Source: Treponema sp. (lineage in GTDB: Bacteria; Spirochaetota; Spirochaetia; Treponematales; Breznakiellaceae). From it: a stretch of DNA of 11,700 bases. The DNA lies in the NCBI GenBank assembly GCA_009780595.1, contig WQZT01000027.1, positions 1 to 11,700 of the forward strand, in the 5' to 3' direction. Both the position numbers and the translations under genes were made by a program. Under the pieces are notes generated by a model. It did not search any database. It was not told where the DNA came from and was given only the letters and a program-made list of their open reading frames with translations. This document shows, piece by piece, positions 1-5,946 of this stretch (its first letter is position 1; the number at the start of each line of letters is the position of its first letter).

Positions 1-620
1 AGCTCTGCAAGGCGGTGAGAAATATAAATTATTCCACAATCCCTTTTTTGCAGGTTTTTTATAATATCAAATAATTTTGCAACCTCCGTATGAGTAAGCG
101 ATGATGTCGGTTCATCCATAATTATTACTTTTGCATCAAACGCTACTGCTTTAGCAATTTCAACCATTTGCTTTTCTGATATAGAAAGGTGACTAACAGG
201 TGTTTCTGGCGCTCGGCGAAGTCCAATATTTTCAAGAGTTTCAACAGTCCTTTTCCGCATCAATTTTGAATCAACAATAGGTATTCCAAAAACCTTTTTC
301 TGTGCGAGTTTCCCGATAAATATATTTTCCATAATGCTTAATTCATTAATAACTGAAAGTTCCTGATATATAATGCTAATTCCTTTTTTTAAAGATTCTT
401 TTGGGGTTAATGATTTATATACTTTATTGTCGATAAAAATTTCACCTTCAGTTGGCTGATATACTCCACTTAATATTTTCATTAAGGTTGATTTTCCTGC
501 CCCGTTTTCGCCCAACAAAACATGGACTTCGCCGGGATTTACATCAAAGCTGACATTATTCAATGCAACAACTCCGGGGAAAACTTTCTTGATATTTTTC
601 ATCTCTATCAGGCTTTCCAT
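1..620 (-). CDS. alsA: Sugar ABC transporter ATP-binding protein, AlsA-like (3' end beyond window)
   Basis: ATPase that would power import of a hexose through an inner-membrane permease. The frame is open from ATG at 620 to the left edge, so 206 residues are visible; family members have about 500 in two ABC domains, so this is most of the first domain. Visible motifs: Walker A GENGAGKST (37-45), Q-loop in IIYQELSV, ABC signature region LSISEKQMVEIAKA, Walker B VIIMDEPTSSL, and switch histidine in ISHRLAE. The stretch around the Q-loop and the LSIS signature (rather than the LSVGQ common in RbsA/MglA) matches E. coli AlsA as I recall it. An AAGG Shine-Dalgarno lies about 10 bases before the ATG. 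It sits 71 bases after the binding-protein gene, in operon orientation. Its DNA is much more AT-rich than that gene. The ABC-ATPase call is near certain; the allose assignment is good but rests on remembered sequences. Confidence 0.88.
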   Translation of the reverse strand, partial: MESLIEMKNIKKVFPGVVALNNVSFDVNPGEVHVLLGENGAGKSTLMKILSGVYQPTEGEIFIDNKVYKSLTPKESLKKGISIIYQELSVINELSIMENIFIGKLAQKKVFGIPIVDSKLMRKRTVETLENIGLRRAPETPVSHLSISEKQMVEIAKAVAFDAKVIIMDEPTSSLTHTEVAKLFDIIKNLQKRDCGIIYISHRLAE

Positions 621-648
621 ATACCAACCTTGGGAAAAATAGAAATAA

Positions 649-678
649 CTGTTCCAAGATAAAAAAATCCTGGAACAG
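649..678 (-). terminator. Intercistronic stem-loop between alsB and alsA
   Basis: Arms at 649-660 and 667-678 form a 12-bp stem in the minus-strand transcript (one G-U pair) with a six-U loop. It begins 13 bases after the alsB stop. The following RNA is U-rich but not a clean U run, so it is probably a partial terminator or an mRNA-stabilising hairpin. Such elements often let a binding protein be made in excess over the ATPase. The structure is seen; the role is inferred. Confidence 0.7.
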
Positions 679-691
679 TCTGTTCAGCTTT

Positions 692-1633
692 CTATCTTAC
701 AATAAGACGAGCTTGAGCTGCGCGAAATGGAACTTCTGCGCTGGGATCAATGCTAGCGCCGTCTCTGTGCGCCTGTACAAGCATCTCAAACCCTATGCTG
801 CCAATAGCGTTTGTATCCTGCATCACTGTTGCGGCCAATTCACCCCTGCTTACAGATTCAAGGGCATCTGGATTGCCGTCCGTACCAACAACAATAATAT
901 TTCGGCCAGCTTGCCGCACCGCTTCCAGCGCACCCATTGCCATAGTATCATTGCAAGCATAAATAGCTCTGAGATTTGGGAATCGCGTCATTAAACTAGC
1001 GGTCAGATCAAATGCCATCGTTCTATCCCAGTCAGCCGGCTGGCTGGCAACAATGGTAAATCCCGTAGCGGCATTAAAAGCCCGGGCGGCGCCCTGTCTG
1101 CGATCCTCGCCGGAGGTATTTCCCGCCCTGCCTTCAATAATGGCAACTTGTCCGCCACCCGCCAAAGTGCTGATGATATGACCTGCCCCAAGCATTCCTA
1201 CGCTCACATTGTCCGTGGAGACAAACCCCTGTACTGCTCCGCTTTGAGCGCGCAGGTTTTCCAAATTTACCATCTCATCAATATTAACAATAAAAATACC
1301 CCGCCGTGTTGCATCAGCAATCGCCGAATTCAAATTAACTGGCGAAATTGGCGCTACACCAATAGCTTTGTACCCTCTCGAAATTGCGTTTTCCATAAGC
1401 TGCAATTGCCCTTCAACGTCATCCTCCGAGATTGCCGCAAAGATGTCAACACTAACTCCAAGCTCGGCTGCCTTACTCTCGACACCTTCTTTTACACCCT
1501 GCCAAAAAGGTGATGCAAGTGTTTTGAGAATAACGGCGTATTCGGCACTTCCTCTCGACTCGCTGCTGCCCCCCGCAAAGACAGAGAATGTCATTGCCAA
1601 AAAGAGAGCAGATACCAAAAACTTTACTTTCAT
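692..1633 (-). CDS. alsB: Periplasmic D-allose-type sugar-binding protein, AlsB-like
   Basis: Captures sugar in the periplasm and delivers it to the ABC permease (Peripla_BP_4 / ribose-binding family). I place the start at ATG 1633, not at an in-frame ATG at 1675, because AAGGAG lies just before 1633 and the protein then opens with a signal peptide (residues 1-20, ending SVFA before GGSSES). There is no lipobox cysteine, so signal peptidase I cleavage is expected. The mature protein of 313 residues matches E. coli AlsB (about 311) along its length: EYAVILKTLASPFW, GVSVDIFA, APISPVNL, VAIIEGRAGNTSGE, ASQPADWDR, CNDTMAMGALEAV and VVGTDGNP all have near-identical counterparts in AlsB as I remember it. 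That makes D-allose or a close hexose epimer the best guess. It lies between the regulator and ATPase genes. Binding specificity itself is untested. Confidence 0.88.
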   Translation of the reverse strand: MKVKFLVSALFLAMTFSVFAGGSSESRGSAEYAVILKTLASPFWQGVKEGVESKAAELGVSVDIFAAISEDDVEGQLQLMENAISRGYKAIGVAPISPVNLNSAIADATRRGIFIVNIDEMVNLENLRAQSGAVQGFVSTDNVSVGMLGAGHIISTLAGGGQVAIIEGRAGNTSGEDRRQGAARAFNAATGFTIVASQPADWDRTMAFDLTASLMTRFPNLRAIYACNDTMAMGALEAVRQAGRNIIVVGTDGNPDALESVSRGELAATVMQDTNAIGSIGFEMLVQAHRDGASIDPSAEVPFRAAQARLIVR

Positions 1634-1649
1634 ATTCTTCTCCTTAAAA

Positions 1650-1694
1650 AAATTTACGGACAGAAATAATTCCATCCGGTTTCTTCCGTAATTT
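1650..1694 (-). repeat. Imperfect inverted repeat in the alsB leader
   Basis: TTACGGA (1654-1660) faces TCCGTAA (1685-1691), and three more A-T pairs form outside them if the T at 1653 is bulged. The element ends just upstream of the alsB Shine-Dalgarno, so it could fold in the leader and affect translation or RNA stability. It could be chance; the function is a guess. Confidence 0.35.
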
Positions 1695-1697
1695 GCC

Positions 1698-1731
1698 GTG
1701 CTTGTTAAGCCGATTGCCTTTTAACAAGCAC
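1698..1731 (-). repeat. 11-bp perfect inverted repeat over the lacI-family stop codon
   Basis: GTGCTTGTTAA (1698-1708) is the exact reverse complement of TTAACAAGCAC (1721-1731), with a 12-base spacer. The stop codon of the regulator (1705-1707) is inside one arm. No U run follows on the minus strand, so a normal terminator is unlikely. It may be an intercistronic RNA hairpin or a second protein-binding site ahead of alsB. Confidence 0.6.
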
Positions 1732-2724
1732 AGGTTCAAAAACAAACTCTTTTTCTTTTACTTCTTTTCCGTTTAAAATATCCAAAATAATCTTTACTGC
1801 CAAATTTGACATTCCTTTAATATCTTGATGAATGGTAGTTAGCGGTACGCGGCAATGATTTGCCGTTGAAATATTATCAAACCCAACAATCCTCGCTTGC
1901 CCCGGTATTAAAATATTATGTTCAAGTAAAGCTGTCATAGCCCCTATAGCAAGCCAATCTGTGGTACAAAAGTAGCTGTCGTACGATTTCCCTTTGGCAA
2001 GCGCTCCGCTAATCGCTGTATACGCAGTGTTGCAGTCTATGCTGGGCATCTTGTAAATTGCCGAAGATTTTAGCTTAATGCGCGATTCGGACAATGCCTT
2101 TTCAAAACCATGGAGGCGGTCGAGTTGAGTGTGTATTTGCCTTTTATCCATCACAAGCGCCGGATTATTACAGCCGCTTTCTTTCAGCGCTGTTCCGGCA
2201 AGGTAACCGCCTTTGTAATTATCAGTGTGAATGCTGATATAATCTTTTCTGCTGCTGGTATCCGGCGGCTTTCTATCCAAAAAAATTATCGGCACGGGCG
2301 GAAGCTCGTAATTCTTATAATGATCTTCTCCACCACCTGCAATGAAAATAATAGCACTGACATTCTGTGCGGCAAGGTTTTGCAAATGGCGCAATTCCAA
2401 ATCGGCATTTTCATCAGTATCATATATAAGTGTTGAATAATCCGCCTCAAACAAAGCTTTCTGTATATAGCGGGTAATATTCGCAAAAAATTCGTTGGTT
2501 ATATCGGGAACGATAATGCCGATATTCTGCATCCGTTTTTTTCGCAGCCCCCGCGCAAGAGCATTGGGAACGTAGCCATTCTCGCAAATAGCGGATTGCA
2601 CAATATCACGAGTTCGCTTTGAAAAACGACCGTTGTTATTTATTACACGGGAGACAGTGGCGATAGAAACGCCTGTCATCTTGGAAATTGTTGTAATAGA
2701 AACCGGCTTTTTCACAGCTTGCAA
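1705..2724 (-). CDS. LacI-family transcriptional regulator of the sugar operon
   Basis: DNA-binding repressor expected to control the adjacent transport genes and itself in response to a sugar. It has 339 residues, the usual LacI length. The helix-turn-helix is at residues 10-29 (ITTISKMTGVSIATVSRVIN), the hinge helix NALARGLRKKR at 54-64, and the rest is a periplasmic-binding-protein-like sensor (starting NIGIIVPDITNEFF; later VGFDNISTA and PLTTIHQD). The start is a TTG at 2724, chosen because AGGAG lies five bases before it; a GTG three codons later is the alternative but is too far from that site. It is followed by alsB after 71 bases on the same strand. The E. coli allose operon uses an RpiR-type regulator, so the pairing with a LacI protein is different here. 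Family assignment is firm; the effector is inferred from context. Confidence 0.93.
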   Translation of the reverse strand: MQAVKKPVSITTISKMTGVSIATVSRVINNNGRFSKRTRDIVQSAICENGYVPNALARGLRKKRMQNIGIIVPDITNEFFANITRYIQKALFEADYSTLIYDTDENADLELRHLQNLAAQNVSAIIFIAGGGEDHYKNYELPPVPIIFLDRKPPDTSSRKDYISIHTDNYKGGYLAGTALKESGCNNPALVMDKRQIHTQLDRLHGFEKALSESRIKLKSSAIYKMPSIDCNTAYTAISGALAKGKSYDSYFCTTDWLAIGAMTALLEHNILIPGQARIVGFDNISTANHCRVPLTTIHQDIKGMSNLAVKIILDILNGKEVKEKEFVFEPVLVKRQSA

Positions 2725-2750
2725 AACCTCTCCTGAAAATTAGGTTTTGA

Positions 2751-2762
2751 GTAAAGGTTTAC
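2751..2762 (-). promoter_or_regulatory. Probable LacI-family operator
   Basis: GTAAAGGTTTAC is a perfect 5-bp inverted repeat with a two-base centre, close to the GTAAANNTTTAC form typical of LacI-family operators (the centre is usually CG). It lies about 10-22 bases downstream of the predicted transcription start and upstream of the regulator's TTG, the expected place for autorepression. Confidence 0.65.
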
Positions 2763-2779
2763 CCAACTTTTCTTATATT

Positions 2780-2808
2780 AGTATGAGGCTGCTTTTTTAT
2801 CCTGTCAA
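2780..2808 (-). promoter_or_regulatory. Sigma-70-type promoter of the sugar operon
   Basis: On the minus strand a perfect TTGACA (-35, 2808-2803) is followed after 17 bases by CATACT (-10, 2785-2780; four of six consensus positions). Transcription would begin near 2773, just before the operator palindrome. Confidence 0.65.
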
Positions 2809-2973
2809 GCTTTTTTTAATAATTTTTTGTAAAATGTATTTTTCTCAAAGTATGATAGGTATGCTTGGAAGTAGTAAACTACTTGCATAGATTCAAAATA
2901 GTCTCATTTTACACATTTTTTATGATAGGTTATAAAAACATGAAAATTATTATAGAAATTTCTTGAAAAAAAT
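2809..2973. other. AT-rich divergent intergenic region with repeats
   Basis: No coding frame is convincing here. The space separates the leftward sugar operon from the rightward thiamine operon. The 10-mer TATGATAGGT occurs twice in direct orientation (2851-2860 and 2921-2930, 70 bases apart). Overlapping the first copy is an inverted repeat, 2860-2889: TATGC and AAGTAGT pair with ACTACTT and GCATA, with a 4-base bulge on one side. These could be binding sites for a regulator of either operon, but nothing identifies it. Confidence 0.45.
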
Positions 2974-3003
2974 TTGCCACAATCAATAAAAGCTTGCTAC
3001 ACT
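2974..3003 (+). promoter_or_regulatory. Sigma-70-type promoter of the thiamine operon
   Basis: TTGCCA (2974-2979, five of six consensus positions), an 18-base spacer, and TACACT (2998-3003, four of six). The predicted start near 3010 coincides with the 5' edge of the TPP riboswitch, which supports the assignment. Confidence 0.65.
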
Positions 3004-3008
3004 AGCGA

Positions 3009-3090
3009 CATCCTGGGGTGCTGCGTTGCGGCTGAGAGAGGTAAAACTCGACCCACTAACCTGATCCGGATAATACCGGCGGAGGGAGTG
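3009..3090 (+). promoter_or_regulatory. TPP (thi-box) riboswitch
   Basis: Metabolite-sensing RNA that binds thiamine pyrophosphate and turns the operon down. The conserved elements are all present in order: GGGGTGC near the 5' side, CTGAGA (3032-3037), ACCC, then ACCTGAT (3059-3065) followed by CCGGATAATACCGGCGGAGGGA. TCCT (3011-3014) can pair with AGGG (3083-3086) as the closing stem. It lies between the promoter and a terminator directly before thiM, the classic arrangement. Identification is essentially certain; the outer boundaries are approximate. Confidence 0.96.
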
Positions 3091-3105
3091 ATGGCTGTGT
3101 ATCGT

Positions 3106-3142
3106 AGCCTCTTTCCGGGATGTTCGGGAAGGGGCTTTTTTT
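3106..3142 (+). terminator. Rho-independent attenuator of the TPP riboswitch
   Basis: AGCCTCTTTCC (3106-3116) pairs over 11 bp with GGGAAGGGGCT (3126-3136), including two G-U pairs, and is followed by a run of seven T (3136-3142). A competing antiterminator is visible: GGAGGGAG (3081-3088, including the 3' strand of the riboswitch closing stem) can pair with CTCTTTCC (3109-3116). When TPP holds the closing stem, the terminator can form. Confidence 0.9.
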
Positions 3143-3169
3143 ATGCGAAATGGAATTACGGAGGAATGT

Positions 3170-3994
3170 ATGGTGAACAAGTATATGGAAGAGGCGGCGT
3201 ATGTTGTTGATATGGTTCGCAAACAAAACCCGCTCGTTGACTGCATCACGAATGTTGTAACGGTCAACGATTGCGCGAACATTCTTTTGGCGTTTGGGGC
3301 ATCGCCGGCAATGTGCGATTCGTTTTCCGAGGCGTACAATTTTGCCGGGATTTCCAGTGCGTTGTATATTAATTTAGGCACGTTTCACCAGCAGCAGGAA
3401 GCGGGCGCGGTTCAGGCGGCGCTGGCGGCGCGGAAAGCCGGTATTCCCATTGTGGTTGATCCAGTGGGCTGCGCGGCAATTCCCAGCCGCATCGTTACGC
3501 TCAATCATTTGCGCGATATTGCCGGAGTTGATGTAATAAAAGGCAATATGGGCGAAATAATGGCGCTGGCGGGGCTTAAAGCTGACGTGAAAGGTGTTGA
3601 CAGCAGCGGCGATGTTATTGGTATTGAAAAAGCGGCGGCGAGCGTTGCGAAAAAATTTGACTGCGTAACGGCGGCAAGCGGGAAAGTTGATGTGATTACT
3701 GACGGCAGCCGCCTTGCGCGTATTTCCAACGGCGCGGAAATGCTCACGAAAATTACCGGAGCGGGTTGTATGCTGGGAGCTCTGTGCGCTGCAACTGCTG
3801 CGTTAACCGCTGCCACGAATGGCAAACGCGATCTGTTTAGCGCGACAGCCGCCGCGTTTATGGCAATGGGAATTGCCGGGGAAATGGCGCTGGAACAGGC
3901 GAAGCTTCCCGGCTCGTACCGCGTTGCGCTCATTGACAGCATTTTTGCCATAAACGGGAAAATGATATTCACCAAGGGAAAACTGCAATGCTAG
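3170..3994 (+). CDS. thiM: Hydroxyethylthiazole kinase (ThiM)
   Basis: Phosphorylates 4-methyl-5-(2-hydroxyethyl)thiazole with ATP, the salvage entry for the thiazole half of thiamine. I place the start at ATG 3170, after GGAGG with a five-base gap; an in-frame ATG at 3143 falls at the tail of the attenuator and lacks a ribosome site. The resulting 274 residues fit the family (about 260-275). Family motifs: NPLVDCITNVVTVNDCANILLA-type N-terminus (residues 20-41), GASPAM, VVDPVG (95-100), KGNMGEIMALAG (124-135), GVDSS (142-146), and TGAGCMLG with Cys200 in the position of the conserved active-site cysteine. It is the first gene after the TPP riboswitch and overlaps thiE by seven bases, so the two are probably translationally coupled. 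It implies uptake or recycling of thiazole rather than de novo synthesis, since no thiG/thiH/thiS is in view. Confidence 0.96.
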   Translation: MVNKYMEEAAYVVDMVRKQNPLVDCITNVVTVNDCANILLAFGASPAMCDSFSEAYNFAGISSALYINLGTFHQQQEAGAVQAALAARKAGIPIVVDPVGCAAIPSRIVTLNHLRDIAGVDVIKGNMGEIMALAGLKADVKGVDSSGDVIGIEKAAASVAKKFDCVTAASGKVDVITDGSRLARISNGAEMLTKITGAGCMLGALCAATAALTAATNGKRDLFSATAAAFMAMGIAGEMALEQAKLPGSYRVALIDSIFAINGKMIFTKGKLQC

Positions 3995-4617
3995 ATCAAC
4001 AATCACTCGCGCTGTATCTCTGCGCCGACAGCACGTTTTTTGCAGGGCGAAAACTTGAACGCATACTTGAAGAGGCGATTGAAGGCGGAGTCGGCATTGT
4101 GCAGCTCCGCGAGAAAACTGCAAGCTCCCGCGAGTTTTACGAGATAGCACGCGCCGCGCTTGCAATTACAAAAGCCCGCGGTGTTCCGCTTGTGGTAAAT
4201 GACCGTCTGGACATCGCGCTGGCGGCGGGCGTGGATGGCGTTCACGTTGGGCAAACGGATCTGCCGCTGAGCGCGGTGAAGCGTATAGCGGGCAGCAAAC
4301 TGTTTGTCGGCGTTTCCGCTGGTACAGTAACAGACGCGATTGCCGCCGAGAATGACGGCGCGGATTACATCGGCGCGGGCGCGGTTTTTCCGACAACCAG
4401 CAAAGACGACGCGGGGAAGGCAATCGGCGTTGAGCGGCTTGCGGAAATCTGCGCCGCCGTGCGTATTCCCGTTGTTGCAATCGGCGGCATTTCGCTTGAC
4501 AACGCGGCGAGCGTCATGCAAGCCGGCGTTGCTGGTGTTGCGGTAATTTCGGCGATACTTTCCCAGCCGGATATATTCACCGCCGCGCGGAATCTTAAAG
4601 CGCGGATCGGGCGGTAA
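3988..4617 (+). CDS. thiE: Thiamine-phosphate synthase (ThiE)
   Basis: Condenses HMP-pyrophosphate with thiazole phosphate to form thiamine monophosphate; cytoplasmic TIM-barrel enzyme. It has 209 residues, standard length. Motifs in order: VQLREK (38-43), pyrophosphate/Mg-contacting ND (71-72), VHVGQTD (85-91), GVSAGT (108-113), the loop GAVFPTTSK (131-139), phosphate-binding AIGGI (164-168) and VISAI (186-190). Its ATG is inside the last codons of thiM (overlap ATGCTAG), with AAGGGAA about seven bases upstream. With ThiM it makes a two-step salvage module; the pyrimidine partner would need ThiD, which is not in the window. The TAA stop shares one base with the start of the next gene. Confidence 0.96.
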   Translation: MLDQQSLALYLCADSTFFAGRKLERILEEAIEGGVGIVQLREKTASSREFYEIARAALAITKARGVPLVVNDRLDIALAAGVDGVHVGQTDLPLSAVKRIAGSKLFVGVSAGTVTDAIAAENDGADYIGAGAVFPTTSKDDAGKAIGVERLAEICAAVRIPVVAIGGISLDNAASVMQAGVAGVAVISAILSQPDIFTAARNLKARIGR

Positions 4618-5294
4618 TGCCCCGCGTTGAAAAATGTCGCTACCAAGCGGCGATCTTCGATCTTGACGGAACGCTTGCCGATTCTATGCGCGTATGGGAC
4701 AATCCATGCGCCGACTGGTTAATCAGCAAGGGGAAAATTCCCGGCGAAGGGTTGAATAAAAAACTGGCAGAGATGACGATAACGCAGGCGGCGGAATACG
4801 TTATCGAAGCGTACGGCATCACAAGCGAGCCGTCGCGCATACTGCACGAGTGGCAAGATGCGATTCTCCTCAAATACGAGCGCGATGTGATGCTGAAAGA
4901 CGGGGCTGCGGAATTGCTGGCACATTTGGCAGACGGCGGCATAAAACTCGCCATTGCGACATCGACGTTTCCCGCCGCCTGCGAAAGTGTTCTCGCGCGG
5001 CACGGCATACGCGGCTATTTTTCTGCCATCGTTTATTCCGACAGCGTTGAGCGCAACAAAACATTTCCCGATATTTTTTTAACTTGCGCGGAACAACTGC
5101 AAACCGAGCCGAAGCACTGCGTGGTGTTTGAGGACATGTACGCGGCGCTTTCAGGAATCCGGGCGGCGGGAATGGGCGCTGTTGCGGTGTACGACAATAG
5201 CGGCGCGGCAACGTGGGAGCGTTTTAAGCGCGAGGCGGATTACGCAGTTGTGTCCCTGAGTGAATGCTGGCGAATAATTTTTAATAACACTTGA
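4617..5294 (+). CDS. HAD-superfamily phosphatase, beta-phosphoglucomutase-like, in the thiamine operon
   Basis: Predicted Mg-dependent phosphatase (or phosphomutase) of the HAD superfamily, 225 residues. All four HAD motifs are intact: DLDGT (15-19, nucleophile Asp15 and acid/base Asp17), the motif II Thr/Ser in IATST (113-117), motif III Lys148 in NKTFPDIF, and motif IV FED (171-173). Residues 20-90 form the helical cap between motifs I and II, as in subfamily I enzymes. The ATG overlaps the thiE stop by one base, so it belongs to the same riboswitch-controlled operon. That context suggests a substrate in thiamine metabolism, for example thiamine monophosphate, but HAD substrates cannot be read from sequence. 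Catalysis is certain in kind, substrate is inference. Confidence 0.9.
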   Translation: MPRVEKCRYQAAIFDLDGTLADSMRVWDNPCADWLISKGKIPGEGLNKKLAEMTITQAAEYVIEAYGITSEPSRILHEWQDAILLKYERDVMLKDGAAELLAHLADGGIKLAIATSTFPAACESVLARHGIRGYFSAIVYSDSVERNKTFPDIFLTCAEQLQTEPKHCVVFEDMYAALSGIRAAGMGAVAVYDNSGAATWERFKREADYAVVSLSECWRIIFNNT

Positions 5295-5299
5295 ATAAT

Positions 5300-5312
5300 C
5301 ATACAATGTATG
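5300..5312. repeat. Palindrome CATACA-A-TGTATG
   Basis: Perfect 6-bp arms around one base, just after the HAD stop and about 70 bases before the sigma-54 promoter. A second perfect 10-base palindrome, TATCATGATA, lies at 5325-5334. Their spacing from the promoter suits an enhancer-binding activator. The first could also be a poor terminator stem for the thiamine operon (T run at 5319-5323). Confidence 0.4.
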
Positions 5313-5324
5313 GTACTATTTTTG

Positions 5325-5334
5325 TATCATGATA
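5325..5334. repeat. Palindrome TATCATGATA
   Basis: Perfect 10-base palindrome about 35 bases upstream of the sigma-54 -24 element; candidate activator site together with the one at 5300. Function is a guess. Confidence 0.35.
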
Positions 5335-5368
5335 GCGGGTAATAATTATTTATCAATAGTTCCCAAAG

Positions 5369-5438
<70 letters not shown>

Positions 5439-5483
5439 GTATACCTTTTCCCCTTTAATCTGTTTTAATTCAAAGGAGGCGCT

Positions 5484-5930
5484 ATGTGGCAGCACGAATT
5501 TGTAGCCGAGGTAAACTCCCCGAAAGAGGTGATCTGGGACTTAGTGGCAGATGTGAAAAACTGGAACAAATGGCATACTGGTATCGCATATTCCTACCTG
5601 AACGGGGATTTTGCTCAAGACACGTGGGGTTCATTCAAAGCTACCGACAGGTTGCAAACGCTGTATATGCTGTTTCAAATAAGCAAATGTATTAAAAATC
5701 AAACATTTGCTATGAAGGTAAAACGAGCCCTGTGCACTATAGAAATTGGGTATGAGTTGCACGAGCTTTCAGACGAAGAAAATAAACAAAAAATAAAGCT
5801 GTATATAAAAATATCGGGGTTGTTGACGTTTATCCACAAAAAGAAAATTGGAAGAATATTTTTAGTATCGGTGCAGAAATCCATGAAAAATTTGGTTACG
5901 TTAGCGAAGATTATGGAGCAGGAACTATAA
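5484..5930 (+). CDS. SRPBCC (START/Bet v 1-like) domain protein
   Basis: Predicted small cytoplasmic protein of 148 residues with a helix-grip fold that encloses a hydrophobic ligand. The N-terminal stretch EFVAEVNSPKEVIWDLVADVKNWNKWHTGI (residues 5-34) is the hallmark of the polyketide-cyclase/dehydrase-like SRPBCC families (strand, V-W-x-L-x-D-V-x-x-W-x-x-W). The C-terminal part, ending in VSVQKSMKNLVTLAKIMEQEL, would be the long helix closing the pocket. AAAGGAGG four bases before the ATG is the strongest ribosome site in the window and fixes the start. It stands alone, behind the sigma-54 promoter and CT repeat, and converges on the PilZ gene with only 16 bases between stops. The second half is more AT-rich than the first. 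No ligand or enzyme activity can be inferred. Confidence 0.82.
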   Translation: MWQHEFVAEVNSPKEVIWDLVADVKNWNKWHTGIAYSYLNGDFAQDTWGSFKATDRLQTLYMLFQISKCIKNQTFAMKVKRALCTIEIGYELHELSDEENKQKIKLYIKISGLLTFIHKKKIGRIFLVSVQKSMKNLVTLAKIMEQEL

Positions 5931-5946
5931 ACACCACGGCGCAACG

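Noticed and set aside
1634..1675. An upstream start for alsB adding 14 residues
   Set aside because: It would put a charged stretch before the signal peptide, and the AAGGAG site serves the ATG at 1633.
713..1691. Plus-strand open frames across the alsB region
   Set aside because: They are antisense to a gene with clear family similarity, signal peptide and ribosome site; they have no ribosome sites of their own and no recognisable domain.
3143..3169. Earlier ATG for thiM
   Set aside because: It begins directly after the attenuator T run with no ribosome site; GGAGG serves the ATG at 3170.
2974..3381. Open frames on either strand over the riboswitch
   Set aside because: They are explained by the TPP aptamer, attenuator and thiM 5' end and show no protein family features.
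5295..5323. Terminator of the thiamine operon
   Set aside because: The only stem pairs about four bases around a five-base loop, and the T run is separated from it; too weak to call.
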